Shown: positions 1 to 7,645, counted from the stretch's first letter. The stretch is DNA of 64,000 nt from Veillonellales bacterium (GCA_944390485.1 CALXPQ010000002.1:124001-188000); one strand, 5' to 3'. The notes: a model not told the origin generated them from the sequence alone. Numbers and translations: made by a program.

Positions 1-509
1 ATTTCTCCGTGCGGAAGCGGAACACCGGCAAGACCTACGGCTACCTCCTCTCCGCGTCCCGCGAGGCGAGCCCCTTCCTCCGGCGCTACGTGTGGGCGGC
101 GGGCCGCCGGCCGGAGCTGGAGAAAATGCGGGCCGCGGCGGCCGTCCTCACGGGCGTGCACGACTTCACCTCCTTCCGGGGAAGCAACTCCGTCCCCGCC
201 GACCCGGTGCGCCGGCTCTACGACATCACCATCCGGCAGGACGGGGACCTCTTCCGCCTCTACGTCACGGGAGAAGGCTTCCTCTATCACATGGTGCGGA
301 ACATCGCCGGAGCGCTCCTCGACGCGGGCACAGGGAAGAAGACGCCGGACGATCTGGCGCGCATCCTCGAAGCGAAAGACCGGACCCTCCTCGGCATGAC
401 CGCGCCCGCCGCCGGGCTCTGCCTCCTCCGGGTGTACTTCGAGCCGGTGACGGAGGCGGCCGTCGAGGAGACCCTTGCCATGCCGCTCTGGCCGTGGACG
501 GCCCGATAA
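1..509 (+). CDS. truA: tRNA pseudouridine synthase A, C-terminal part
   Basis: Partial gene; the 5' end lies before the window and the frame is open from base 3. TruA converts U38-U40 in the anticodon stem of tRNAs to pseudouridine. The visible part has the family's C-terminal pattern: the DFTSFRGSN segment, and GEGFLYHMVRNIAGALLDAGTGK, which forms the wall of the active site and the RNA-binding cleft. The catalytic Asp lies in the missing N-terminal half. The GTG at position 9 is internal and not a start. The gene ends just before a bidirectional terminator shared with the convergent ASCH gene. Family assignment is firm. Confidence 0.93.
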   Translation, partial: FSVRKRNTGKTYGYLLSASREASPFLRRYVWAAGRRPELEKMRAAAAVLTGVHDFTSFRGSNSVPADPVRRLYDITIRQDGDLFRLYVTGEGFLYHMVRNIAGALLDAGTGKKTPDDLARILEAKDRTLLGMTAPAAGLCLLRVYFEPVTEAAVEETLAMPLWPWTAR

Positions 510-519
510 AAAGAAAACT

Positions 520-561
520 GAAAACGCCTGCGGACAGCGCAAAGCCTCCGCAGGCGTTTTC
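520..561. terminator. bidirectional terminator between truA and ASCH gene
   Basis: A perfect 15-bp inverted repeat (arms 520-534 and 547-561, GAAAACGCCTGCGGA and its complement, 12-nt loop) has A-rich and T-rich ends on both sides. It separates the convergent truA and ASCH genes and overlaps the ASCH stop codon. Confidence 0.85.
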
Positions 562-958
562 AATTTTCCATTTCGTCCGGGTCAGAACAGAGGCCCTGCG
601 AAATCCAATACTCATATGCTGCGTCAAAATCAAACGGTTCCCAGGTGTCATTCCAGCAAAGCCGGGACAATTTCTCGTCGGGGACGTCGAAGAGATGCAA
701 CCTGCCTTTTACCGGGAAGGGGTCGATCAGCGTGACGTCCGCCAGATGCCATTCGTATTTCCGGTTGCCGCCGGTGATGTCCCGGAGATCGACGGCACAG
801 AGCGCATACCCTCTGGGGAACTGCGGTCCGTCGTTGAAGCGGGAGGAACAGATGACGAGCGGGCCGCGGTAGTCGGTGCGCCAGGAACGGTACTCGATGG
901 TCTTTTCCCCGGCGGCGATCATTACGGCATAGTACGGGTGAAGAGATAAAGCTTTCAT
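560..958 (-). CDS. ASCH domain protein
   Basis: A 132-residue protein made of a single ASCH domain, a PUA-like beta-barrel fold expected to bind RNA or modified nucleosides. The N-terminus carries the typical opening (MKALSLHPYYA), the GEKTIEYRSW segment and, further on, LVICSSR, which together form the conserved ligand cleft with the ExxR-like pattern (E21, R23). A good Shine-Dalgarno (AAAAGGAGG on the minus strand) lies just upstream of the start at 958. It is convergent with truA and divergent from murB and has no operon partner. Cellular function is unknown. Confidence 0.85.
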   Translation of the reverse strand: MKALSLHPYYAVMIAAGEKTIEYRSWRTDYRGPLVICSSRFNDGPQFPRGYALCAVDLRDITGGNRKYEWHLADVTLIDPFPVKGRLHLFDVPDEKLSRLCWNDTWEPFDFDAAYEYWISQGLCSDPDEMEN

Positions 959-1032
959 GCCGGCCTCCTTTTCCTTTTATTTTATCGGACGGCGGGGGAT
1001 AAAGGAAGACGGGGCTCGGCCGGCCGTGTCCA

Positions 1033-1061
1033 TTGACGGTGGACGGGGCAGCACATATAAT
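1033..1061 (+). promoter_or_regulatory. sigma-70 promoter for murB
   Basis: TTGACG at 1033-1038, a 17-bp spacer and a consensus TATAAT at 1056-1061. Transcription should begin near 1068, so the upstream in-frame starts at 1033, 1060 and 1066 cannot be used for murB. Confidence 0.8.
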
Positions 1062-1098
1062 GAGGATGATACTTTTGACGAACGGAATGAATGCATGT

Positions 1099-2013
1099 AT
1101 GAATTTTGAACGGTTTTCATCCATATTGAAAAAAGAACAGATCCGCCTGCGCGAGCCCATGGCGCGGCACACCACCTTCGGCATCGGCGGTCCGGCGGAC
1201 TGTTTTCTCCTGCCCGCGGACCGGGAGGAGCTGCGGCAGGTCTGCGAAGTGATCCGCGAGGAAAGCCTGCCCTTTTTCATCGTCGGCGGCGGGGCGAATC
1301 TCCTCGTGCGCGACGGGGGCATCCGCGGCGTGGTGATCTGCACGGGGCGCATGCAGGGGCTCCAGCAGGAGGGATGCCGGATCGTCGCGGCGGCGGGCGT
1401 CTCCACGGCGAAAGCGGCGCGCTTTGCCATGGAGCACGGCTTGTCCGGCATGGAATTTGCCGGCGGCATCCCCGGCACGGTGGGCGGCGCGGCCTTCATG
1501 AATGCCGGCGCGTACGGCGGGGAGATGTCCCGCATCGTGGCGTCCGCCGTGACCTGCGGAGCAGACGGGACGTTCCATACGTACGACCGGGAGCAGATCA
1601 ACTACGCGTACCGGCACAGCCGCTTCATGGAACCGCCGCAGGAGGTCGTGACGGAGCTCACGCTGGAGCTCACTCCGGGCGACCCGGAGGAGATCCGCCG
1701 CCGCATGGAGGATTTCAACGCCCGGCGGCACGAGAAGCAGCCGCTCGAGGCGCGCAGCGCGGGCAGCACCTTCAAGCGTCCGGAAGGCCATTTCGCAGGG
1801 GCCATGATCGAGGAGCTGGGCCTCAAGGGATTTTCCGTGGGCGACGCGGCGGTGAGCAGCAAGCATGCGGGGTTCCTCATCAATAAGGGAAAAGCCACCT
1901 GTGCGGACATGCTGGCGCTCATCGGCGAGATCCAGCGGCGGGTGCGCGAGCGCTACGGCGTCGAGCTGGAGCCGGAAGTGCAGATCATCGGAGAAGACAG
2001 AAAGGAAGCCTGA
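1099..2013 (+). CDS. murB: UDP-N-acetylenolpyruvoylglucosamine reductase MurB
   Basis: Reduces the enolpyruvyl group of UDP-GlcNAc-enolpyruvate with NADPH to give UDP-MurNAc, the second committed step of peptidoglycan synthesis in the cytoplasm. The start chosen gives 304 residues, the usual family length. An FAD-binding half contains HTTFGIGGPADCF and VGGGANLLV. The AGIPGTVGG-type segment and the AGSTFKRP motif with the catalytic serine follow, and the substrate domain ends with LEPEVQIIGE. The alternative ATG at 1087 adds four residues; neither has a strong ribosome site. The stop is one base before galE, so the two are probably co-transcribed. Confidence 0.95.
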   Translation: MNFERFSSILKKEQIRLREPMARHTTFGIGGPADCFLLPADREELRQVCEVIREESLPFFIVGGGANLLVRDGGIRGVVICTGRMQGLQQEGCRIVAAAGVSTAKAARFAMEHGLSGMEFAGGIPGTVGGAAFMNAGAYGGEMSRIVASAVTCGADGTFHTYDREQINYAYRHSRFMEPPQEVVTELTLELTPGDPEEIRRRMEDFNARRHEKQPLEARSAGSTFKRPEGHFAGAMIEELGLKGFSVGDAAVSSKHAGFLINKGKATCADMLALIGEIQRRVRERYGVELEPEVQIIGEDRKEA

Positions 2014-2014
2014 C

Positions 2015-2989
2015 ATGAACGTACTCATCACCGGCGGAGCCGGATACATCGGAAGCCACTGCAGCCGTTATTTCCTGGAGAAGGGCGTGGACGTGACGAT
2101 TCTGGACGACCTGTCTGAGGGACATCGGGAAGCGGTCAAAGGCGGGGAGCTCGTCGTGGGCGACTGCGGCGACGGCGCGCTGCTGGACCGGCTCTTTTCG
2201 GAGAAATCCTACGACGCGGTGGTGCATTTCGCCGCGTTCACCTCGGTGGGCGAATCGGTGGCGGAGCCGCGGAAATATTTCCACAACAATGTGGAAAACA
2301 TGCTGACGCTCCTGAACGCCGCGGTGGACCACCACATCGGTTATTTTGTCTTCTCGTCCTCGGCGGCGGTCTTCGGCGAGCCCGTGTCCCTGCCCATCCG
2401 GGAAGACCATGTGCTGGACCCGATCAATCCGTACGGCGAGACGAAGATGATCGGGGAGCGCATGCTCGCCGACTATGAGCGGGCGTACGGCCTCCATTCG
2501 TGCAGTTTCCGCTATTTCAACGCCGCCGGGGATTCGGAGGATTCGTCCATCGGCGAGTCTCACCACCCGGAGACGCACCTCATTCCGCTCGTCATCCAGG
2601 CGGCCCTCGGGAAGCGCCCGCCGCTCACCGTCTTCGGCACGGACTACGACACGCGGGACGGGAGCTGCATCCGCGACTACGTGCACGTAGAGGACCTGGC
2701 GTCCGCCCACTACCTGGGCCTCCGGTACATCATGGAGCACAATGTGTCCGAGCAGTTCAATCTGGGGAGCGAGACGGGTTTCACTGTGCTGGAGATCATC
2801 CGGGCTTTCGAGAAAGTCACGGGCATCGCTGTGCCGCATACGCTGGGCGCGCGCCGCGCGGGCGATCCGGCCATGCTCGTCGCGGGCAATGAGAAGGCGA
2901 AGCGCCTCCTCGGCTGGGAGCCGGCGAAGAGCGATCTGGAGACGATCCTCACCGACGCGTACCACTGGGAAATGAAGCGCACCTACTGA
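2015..2989 (+). CDS. galE: UDP-glucose 4-epimerase GalE
   Basis: NAD-dependent interconversion of UDP-glucose and UDP-galactose, feeding surface polysaccharide and galactose metabolism. 324 residues. The N-terminal Rossmann motif GGAGYIGSH (residues 7-15) binds NAD. The catalytic triad appears as the FSSSAAVFG serine region and YGETK (Tyr-x3-Lys). The C-terminal half has the sugar-nucleotide binding RYFNAAG and IRDYVHVEDLA motifs. AAAGGAAG stands just upstream of ATG 2015. It follows murB almost without gap and is closed by a strong terminator. Confidence 0.95.
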   Translation: MNVLITGGAGYIGSHCSRYFLEKGVDVTILDDLSEGHREAVKGGELVVGDCGDGALLDRLFSEKSYDAVVHFAAFTSVGESVAEPRKYFHNNVENMLTLLNAAVDHHIGYFVFSSSAAVFGEPVSLPIREDHVLDPINPYGETKMIGERMLADYERAYGLHSCSFRYFNAAGDSEDSSIGESHHPETHLIPLVIQAALGKRPPLTVFGTDYDTRDGSCIRDYVHVEDLASAHYLGLRYIMEHNVSEQFNLGSETGFTVLEIIRAFEKVTGIAVPHTLGARRAGDPAMLVAGNEKAKRLLGWEPAKSDLETILTDAYHWEMKRTY

Positions 2990-3000
2990 TTCAAAAAAAG

Positions 3001-3027
3001 AAGCACTGCGGGAAGGCAGTGCTTTTT
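3001..3027 (+). terminator. terminator after galE
   Basis: AAGCACTGC, a 6-nt loop and GCAGTGC, followed by TTTTT (3023-3027). An A-run upstream also allows function on the other strand. Confidence 0.85.
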
Positions 3028-3084
3028 GCGTGGGCGCGCAGCGGAGATGATATAATACAGGAAAGAGACGAGAGGAGGAGGGCC

Positions 3085-3915
3085 ATGGAAGTCATCGCAT
3101 TCATCGGACCGGCGGGGACGGGCAAAAGCGACCGCGCGCTGGTGGTGGCCTACGAGAACAAGTGCAGCTGCATCATCGACGACGGCATCCTGATCTACCG
3201 GAACCGCATCGTGGCGGGGCGCTCGGCGAAAAAAGAAGCGAATCCCATCGCGGCGGTGCGCCGCGCCATCTTCGAGGACCCGGATCAGGCGGCGGACGTG
3301 AAGCGCGTGCTCGGGAACATCTGCCCGAACCGTATCCTGCTCCTGGGGACGTCGGTGAAGATGGTGAATCTCATCACGACCGCGCTGGGGCTGCCCGCGC
3401 CGAAGCGGTACATCCGCATCACGGATATTGCGAAGCCCGAAGAGATCCGGCGGGCGCACGACGCGCGCCACAAGGAGGGGAAGCACGTCATCCCCGTGCC
3501 GACCATGGAGCTCAAGCCGGAATTCAAAGGGTACCTAATCGACCCGCTGCGCACGCTCTTCCACCGCGGCCACGGCAAGGGGACGGAGCGCATGGAGAAA
3601 TCCGTGGTGCGCCCCGTCTTCAGCTACTACGGCAAGCTCACTTTCGCGAACCGAGTGATGACGGATCTGGTGAATTACGCCCTCCGCAGCATGAAGGGCG
3701 AGCTCACCGTCCAGTCCGTGACGAGCCGGAAATCCGAAGGCATGACGAACGGCATCCGCCTCTCCATGGATGTGACGCTCCGCGGCGGCAGCCCGCAGTA
3801 TGTGAAGGAAGCGCTCCATCGGGCGCGGCGGCTCGTGCAGAAGGAAATCGAGTACACCACGGGCATGTTCGTGGAAAAGATCCGCCTGTCGGTCACGACG
3901 GAAGTGAAGAAATGA
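3085..3915 (+). CDS. P-loop protein with C-terminal Asp23/Gls24-like domain
   Basis: 276 residues. Residues 8-15 (GPAGTGKS) are a Walker A loop, so the N-terminal half should bind ATP or GTP. The middle holds a conserved linker ending in LIDPLRTLFHRG. The last about 100 residues (VVRPVFSYYGKLTFANRVM onward, through GIRLSMDVTLRGG and VEKIRLSVTTEV) resemble the Asp23/Gls24 (YloU) envelope-stress fold, where short domains of this type self-associate. The start at 3085 has AGGAGG upstream; TATAAT at 3051-3056 may be its -10 box. It is monocistronic between two terminators. The nucleotide binding is visible; the role is unknown. Confidence 0.7.
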   Translation: MEVIAFIGPAGTGKSDRALVVAYENKCSCIIDDGILIYRNRIVAGRSAKKEANPIAAVRRAIFEDPDQAADVKRVLGNICPNRILLLGTSVKMVNLITTALGLPAPKRYIRITDIAKPEEIRRAHDARHKEGKHVIPVPTMELKPEFKGYLIDPLRTLFHRGHGKGTERMEKSVVRPVFSYYGKLTFANRVMTDLVNYALRSMKGELTVQSVTSRKSEGMTNGIRLSMDVTLRGGSPQYVKEALHRARRLVQKEIEYTTGMFVEKIRLSVTTEVKK

Positions 3916-3923
3916 AGGCATGA

Positions 3924-3953
3924 AAAAAAGCGGCGCCGGGGAGCGCCGTTTTT
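3924..3953. terminator. terminator between P-loop gene and tRNA cluster
   Basis: CGGCGC (3931-3936) and GCGCCG (3943-3948) around a short loop, flanked by an A-run (3924-3929) and TTTTT (3949-3953), so it can act on both strands. Confidence 0.8.
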
Positions 3954-3973
3954 GCGTGGAAATTTCCGGGCAC

Positions 3974-3994
3974 AAAAAAACAGCCCGGAGGCTG
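3974..3994 (-). terminator. terminator of first tRNA-Pro/tRNA-Gly unit
   Basis: Read on the minus strand: CAGCC, loop TCCG, GGCTG, then seven T. It lies downstream of tRNA-Gly and is duplicated at 4250-4272. Confidence 0.8.
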
Positions 3995-4008
3995 GTGCGG
4001 ATAAAAAA

Positions 4009-4082
4009 TGGAGCGGGTGAAGGGAATCGAACCCTCGTAACCAGCTTGGAAGGCTGGCGCTCTACCATTGAGCTACACCCGC
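4009..4082 (-). tRNA. tRNA-Gly (TCC)
   Basis: A complete cloverleaf on the minus strand with encoded CCA. The acceptor stem is GCGGGTG/CACCCGC, the anticodon loop CTTCCAA gives anticodon TCC, and the T-arm has GGTTCGATTCC. It differs from the copy at 4286-4359 at two positions near the D-stem and anticodon-stem junction. Confidence 0.97.
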
Positions 4083-4090
4083 AAAAGAAA

Positions 4091-4167
4091 TGGTCGGAGC
4101 AGCAGGATTTGAACCTGCGACCCCTTGGTCCCGAACCAAGTGCGCTACCAAACTGCGCTATGCCCCG
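4091..4167 (-). tRNA. tRNA-Pro (CGG)
   Basis: A 77-nt cloverleaf with encoded CCA on the minus strand. Anticodon stem CTTGG/CCAAG and loop TTCGGGA give anticodon CGG; the T-arm is GGTTCAAATCC. It is identical to the copy at 4368-4444 and is the first gene of a two-tRNA unit. Confidence 0.96.
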
Positions 4168-4179
4168 ACAACGTACATA

Positions 4180-4208
4180 ATTATATCAGGCGTTTCGGAT
4201 TCTGTCAA
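4180..4208 (-). promoter_or_regulatory. consensus promoter of first tRNA unit
   Basis: On the minus strand TTGACA (4208-4203), a 17-bp spacer and TATAAT (4185-4180), a perfect match to the sigma-70 consensus. It starts the Pro-Gly pair at 4167-4009. Confidence 0.9.
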
Positions 4209-4249
4209 ATGCTCCGGCCGCGCCGTTTCCCCGCTGTATTTCCGGACAC

Positions 4250-4272
4250 AAAAAAAAGCAGCCCGGAGGCTG
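4250..4272 (-). terminator. terminator of second tRNA-Pro/tRNA-Gly unit
   Basis: The same CAGCC/GGCTG hairpin as at 3974-3994, followed on the minus strand by eight T. Confidence 0.8.
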
Positions 4273-4285
4273 GTGCGGATAAAAA

Positions 4286-4359
4286 TGGAGCGGGTGAAGG
4301 GAATCGAACCCTCGTAACCAGCTTGGAAGGCTGGAGCTCTGCCATTGAGCTACACCCGC
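4286..4359 (-). tRNA. tRNA-Gly (TCC), second copy
   Basis: Cloverleaf with CCA on the minus strand, anticodon loop CTTCCAA (TCC). Two substitutions separate it from the copy at 4009-4082, both in the D-arm to anticodon-arm transition; the fold is retained. Confidence 0.97.
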
Positions 4360-4367
4360 AAAAGAAA

Positions 4368-4444
4368 TGGTCGGAGCAGCAGGATTTGAACCTGCGACCC
4401 CTTGGTCCCGAACCAAGTGCGCTACCAAACTGCGCTATGCCCCG
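4368..4444 (-). tRNA. tRNA-Pro (CGG), second copy
   Basis: Identical in sequence to the tRNA-Pro at 4091-4167. Part of a tandem duplication of promoter, tRNA-Pro, tRNA-Gly and terminator. Confidence 0.96.
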
Positions 4445-4455
4445 ACAATATACTT

Positions 4456-4483
4456 ATTATAACAGGTGTATGGATTCTGTCAA
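4456..4483 (-). promoter_or_regulatory. promoter of second tRNA unit
   Basis: TTGACA (4483-4478), a 16-bp spacer and TATAAT (4461-4456) on the minus strand. The GAATCC just after the -35 box is shared with the first copy. Confidence 0.88.
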
Positions 4484-4609
4484 ACCCCGGGACGGTCTTT
4501 CCGGGCAGCGGGCCCGCGTCTTTTGCTGCGGCGGCAAATCCATTATAATAAAAGGAAACAGCGAAACGGCGCGCCGGAGAGACCGGCCGCATGAGAAGGA
4601 GGTAACGGT

Positions 4610-5281
4610 ATGCCTTTCGGCCCGAAGAAAAAAGCGCCCAATCCGGTGAACGTCCTGCGGGAGCATGTGTCCACATTCATGTACTGGGTGAAGCTGGGCA
4701 AGACGAAATTCAGGGGAAAGAAAGAGATCGGCCCGATCTTCATGGAGATGGAGAGCGCGAAATATCTGTTCGAGCAGGCCACGAACGGCACGGTCTACGA
4801 TTACCAGAAGAAGCTGGAGCGGAACGTGTGGGCCGCGGCGATGCACAAGTACGGCGAGGACCTGGCGCGGCTGAAGGAAGCGATGCTCCGCGCGGCCGAC
4901 GCGTGCGAGGCGCGGAAGGTCATCGACAGCGCCGCGGCGGAGAGCGAAGAAGAGGAGGAGGCGCGCCGGGAGGAAGAGGAAGCGCATCTCTCTCTCCGGG
5001 AGCGGCTGAAGCTGGCCGAGGAGCGGGACGCGGAGGAAGACGCCGAGGAAGCGGCCGCCGAAGCCGCCGGCCCCGCGCCGGACGGCGCCGCGGAGATGAC
5101 GGAAGAGGACTGCAGAGAGCTCTGGGAGATCTACCGGCACATGAACGGCGAATACCGCTGGATGAAGAAGACCGCCGACCGGTGGATCGAGGAAAATCCC
5201 GAGTCCGGGTGCCTGGCGGCCGTGCTCATGGGGCTCGCCGTGCCCGCCGCGGCGGTGTACGCGCTCTTTCATGTGCTGTGA
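4610..5281 (+). CDS. unknown tail-anchored coiled-coil protein
   Basis: 223 residues, not recognised. A basic N-terminus (MPFGPKKKAPNP) precedes a helical region of about 90 residues. A very acidic, Glu/Ala-rich stretch (about residues 103-165) is likely coiled coil or disordered. The C-terminus (about 203-223, LAAVLMGLAVPAAAVYALF) is a single membrane helix without a signal peptide, suggesting a tail-anchored membrane protein facing the cytoplasm. AAGGAGG precedes ATG 4610. It lies divergent from the tRNA units and ahead of the SCIFF genes, but SCIFF has its own promoter, so no link is implied. Confidence 0.7.
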   Translation: MPFGPKKKAPNPVNVLREHVSTFMYWVKLGKTKFRGKKEIGPIFMEMESAKYLFEQATNGTVYDYQKKLERNVWAAAMHKYGEDLARLKEAMLRAADACEARKVIDSAAAESEEEEEARREEEEAHLSLRERLKLAEERDAEEDAEEAAAEAAGPAPDGAAEMTEEDCRELWEIYRHMNGEYRWMKKTADRWIEENPESGCLAAVLMGLAVPAAAVYALFHVL

Positions 5282-5283
5282 GC

Positions 5284-5313
5284 TTGTATTCTTCCGCTTC
5301 TTTATGGTATGAT
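5284..5313 (+). promoter_or_regulatory. promoter of the SCIFF gene
   Basis: TTGTAT (5284-5289), an 18-bp spacer and TATGAT (5308-5313), upstream of the GGGAGG ribosome site and ATG 5347. Confidence 0.65.
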
Positions 5314-5346
5314 AAAAAAGTAAAAGTTGGAACGGGAGGTGTCACT

Positions 5347-5502
5347 ATGTCCAAACATATCGTTACCATCAATCAGGGCTCCCTGCAGGACACGATCAAA
5401 TTCGAAAGCTGCAGCGAATGCCAGACATCCTGCCAGTCTGCCTGCAAGACCAGCTGCACGATCGGCAACCTGATCTGCACCGAACAGGCAAAGAAAGACT
5501 GA
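5347..5502 (+). CDS. scfA: SCIFF six-cysteine ribosomal peptide precursor
   Basis: A 51-residue peptide with six cysteines at positions 22, 25, 29, 33, 37 and 44, matching the 'six cysteines in forty-five residues' (SCIFF) family. The leader half (MSKHIVTINQGSLQDTIKFE) carries no cysteine. Peptides of this family are substrates of the neighbouring radical SAM enzyme, which installs a Cys-derived thioether crosslink; the final product and its function are not established. The start is set by GGGAGGTG just upstream. A hairpin with T-run follows the stop, so the peptide is probably made in excess over the maturase. Confidence 0.92.
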   Translation: MSKHIVTINQGSLQDTIKFESCSECQTSCQSACKTSCTIGNLICTEQAKKD

Positions 5503-5516
5503 GAGCGAGCGGCCTG

Positions 5517-5547
5517 CCCCCGAGCCTGCACCGGCCCGGGGGTTTTT
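5517..5547 (+). terminator. partial terminator between SCIFF peptide and maturase
   Basis: CCCCCG (5517-5522) and CGGGGG (5537-5542) followed by TTTTT (5543-5547). It sits inside the two-gene unit and would lower maturase transcription relative to the precursor. Confidence 0.7.
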
Positions 5548-5581
5548 ACATGGAAGAGAACGGACGGGAGAACAGAGCAAC

Positions 5582-7006
5582 ATGGATAACAGAGTCATGC
5601 CCATGATTCATAAATTCAAGCAGAACGGCATGGATATCGTGCTGGATGTGAACAGCGGCATCGTCCACGTGGTGGATGACATGACGTATGACGTGCTGGA
5701 CTGGTACAAAGGGGACAACCGGGAGGAGGTGCTGGCGCATCTGTCGGGCCGGTACGACGCGGCGGAGCTCGGGGAGGTCATGGACGACCTGGACGAGCTC
5801 ATCGCCAAGGGGATGCTCTACGCGGGCATGGACCCGGATTATAAGGTAGCCATCGAAGACCGGCCCATCATCAAGGCGCTGTGCCTCAATATCGCCCACG
5901 ACTGCAACCTGCGCTGCCGGTACTGCTTCGCCGGGCAGGGCGGCTACGGCAAGTGGCGCATGCTCATGAGCTTCGACGTGGCGCGCCGGGCGGTGGATTT
6001 CCTCATCGCCCACAGCGGGCCCCGCCAGCACTGCGAGATGGATTTCTTCGGCGGCGAGCCGCTCATGAACTGGCACGTGGTGCAGCAGACCGTGGCCTAC
6101 GTGCGCGAGCAGGAGAAGAAGCACAACAAGATCATCAAGCTGTCCCTCACGACGAACGGCATGTACCTCGACGAGGAAAAGGTGAAGTACCTCACGGACA
6201 ACCATATCGCGCTCATCCTCTCGCTGGACGGCCGGAAGGAGAACCATGACCGCATGCGCCCCGGCGTGCACGGCGAAGGCACGTACGACCGCATCCTGAA
6301 GAATCTCCAGTACTGCGTGGCCCACCGCGACGGGGAAGAATACTACGTGCGCGGCACGTACACGAAGTACAACCTGGACTTCACGAACGACGTGATCGAC
6401 ATGGTGGACAAGGGCTTCCCCGCCGTCTCCATGGAGCCGGTGGTGGGGGACCTGACGGAGCCCTACGCCATCCAGGAAGAAGACCTGCCGCGGGTGAAGG
6501 AAGAATACGAGACGCTGGCGAAGGTCTTCCTCCAGCGGGAAGAAGAGGGACGGCCGTTCTTCTATTTCCATTTCAACATGAATCTCTGGCAGGGCCCGTG
6601 CCTGCCGAAGCGCCTCCGCGGCTGCGGCGCCGGCCATGAGTACCTGGCGGTCGTGCCGAACGGCGACATCTATCCGTGCCATCAGTTCGTAGGCCGCGAC
6701 GGCTACGTCATCGGCAACGTCTACGAAGGGCTGAAGAACATGAAGATGATGAAGGAATTCCGGGAGAACCACGTGCTGAGCAAGCCGGAATGCATCGGCT
6801 GCTGGGCGAAGTTCTTCTGCTCCGGCGGCTGCCACGCGAACAACGAGACCTACGCGGGGGACATCCACAAGCCGTTCCGCATCAGCTGCGAGATCCAGAA
6901 GAAGCGCATCGAGTGCGCGCTCATGATCCAGGCATACAACCGGATGAAGCAGCCGCAGGTGATGGAGCAGCCGGGACTGGCCAAGCAGCTCGCACGGGAG
7001 AAATAA
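5582..7006 (+). CDS. scfB: SCIFF radical SAM maturase
   Basis: 474 residues. It modifies the upstream six-Cys peptide using S-adenosylmethionine. Order of parts: an N-terminal peptide-recognition region (about 1-90, RRE-like, inferred), the radical SAM core with the [4Fe-4S] motif CNLRCRYC at residues 108-115, and a C-terminal SPASM domain with auxiliary-cluster cysteines (CGAGHEYLAVVPNGDIYPC, then KPECIGC and FCSGGC). All cluster cysteines expected for the family are present. The start is ATG 5582 with GGGAG upstream. The gene is directly downstream of its substrate and is followed by a terminator. Confidence 0.93.
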   Translation: MDNRVMPMIHKFKQNGMDIVLDVNSGIVHVVDDMTYDVLDWYKGDNREEVLAHLSGRYDAAELGEVMDDLDELIAKGMLYAGMDPDYKVAIEDRPIIKALCLNIAHDCNLRCRYCFAGQGGYGKWRMLMSFDVARRAVDFLIAHSGPRQHCEMDFFGGEPLMNWHVVQQTVAYVREQEKKHNKIIKLSLTTNGMYLDEEKVKYLTDNHIALILSLDGRKENHDRMRPGVHGEGTYDRILKNLQYCVAHRDGEEYYVRGTYTKYNLDFTNDVIDMVDKGFPAVSMEPVVGDLTEPYAIQEEDLPRVKEEYETLAKVFLQREEEGRPFFYFHFNMNLWQGPCLPKRLRGCGAGHEYLAVVPNGDIYPCHQFVGRDGYVIGNVYEGLKNMKMMKEFRENHVLSKPECIGCWAKFFCSGGCHANNETYAGDIHKPFRISCEIQKKRIECALMIQAYNRMKQPQVMEQPGLAKQLAREK

Positions 7007-7050
7007 TCGAAAAAGAACTGGAATTTTTATGGAATTCTGTATAAACGGGA

Positions 7051-7071
7051 AGGCGGGACACCCCGCCTTTT
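7051..7071 (+). terminator. terminator after SCIFF maturase
   Basis: GGCGGG (7052-7057) and CCCGCC (7062-7067), followed by TTTT. Confidence 0.75.
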
Positions 7072-7118
7072 CGCGTGCCTGCGGGCGCCGGCGGCGCGGC
7101 GGCCGTTCCTTTGGAGAA

Positions 7119-7147
7119 TTGCCTCGGCCGGCATAATCACTTATAAT
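7119..7147 (+). promoter_or_regulatory. promoter of exported-protein operon
   Basis: TTGCCT (7119-7124), a 17-bp spacer and TATAAT (7142-7147), about 50 bp upstream of ATG 7199. It probably serves 7199-10750 and perhaps the genes beyond. Confidence 0.75.
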
Positions 7148-7198
7148 AGAAAAAGTATCATAGGCGCAGAATCTCATTCAGCAAAGGAGGAGATTGAT

Positions 7199-7645
7199 AT
7201 GAATATGAAAAGAATCGCAGCATCCTGCCTCGCGGCGGCCATGATCGGCGCGGGGGCGCTCACGTCCGTGTCGGCATTCGACTTGGGGAGCGTCCTCGGC
7301 GGCGTCGTCAAGGTGGGCGGCATCGGATACCTGGTGGACCGCTATTCGGAACAGCTGAACAGCGCCATCAATTCCATCATGATGAAAGAAGGGGCGAGCA
7401 CGAACTACGCCACGAAGGTCGTGCCGATCGTCTCCATCGGCAACAGCGGCTATATCGGCGCGGCGCAGGTCATCGGCGATGCGGATCAGGTGGAGCAGGT
7501 GGAAGCCGTAGGCCAGCTTGAGATCAGCTGGAACGACAAGCTCTTCCGCATCAAGGGGCTCATCCCGATGGACAGCAAGAATCCGCTCAGCTTCAGCCGC
7601 GTGCAGGGCGTGGGCGTATCTGCCGTGATCGACGTGCGGGTCTGA
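7199..7645 (+). CDS. exported protein of unknown function
   Basis: 148 residues, not recognised by name. It has a clear Sec signal peptide (MNMKRIAASCLAAAMIGAGA, cleavage near VSA-FD at about residue 26). The mature part of about 120 residues begins with a Gly-rich amphipathic segment, then alternates short beta strands (VVPIVSIGNSGYIGAAQVIG), giving a small periplasmic beta-domain. AAAGGAGG is well placed before ATG 7199. It is the first gene of a run with two other envelope genes. A periplasmic or surface accessory role is inferred only from context. Confidence 0.8.
   Translation: MNMKRIAASCLAAAMIGAGALTSVSAFDLGSVLGGVVKVGGIGYLVDRYSEQLNSAINSIMMKEGASTNYATKVVPIVSIGNSGYIGAAQVIGDADQVEQVEAVGQLEISWNDKLFRIKGLIPMDSKNPLSFSRVQGVGVSAVIDVRV

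Noticed and set aside
1033..1098. Upstream starts for murB
   Set aside because: They overlap a perfect promoter (TTGACG, 17 bp, TATAAT) and would lie before the transcript start.
3960..4490. CRISPR-like direct repeats
   Set aside because: The repeats are duplicated tRNA units, not short repeats with unique spacers; no cas genes are present.
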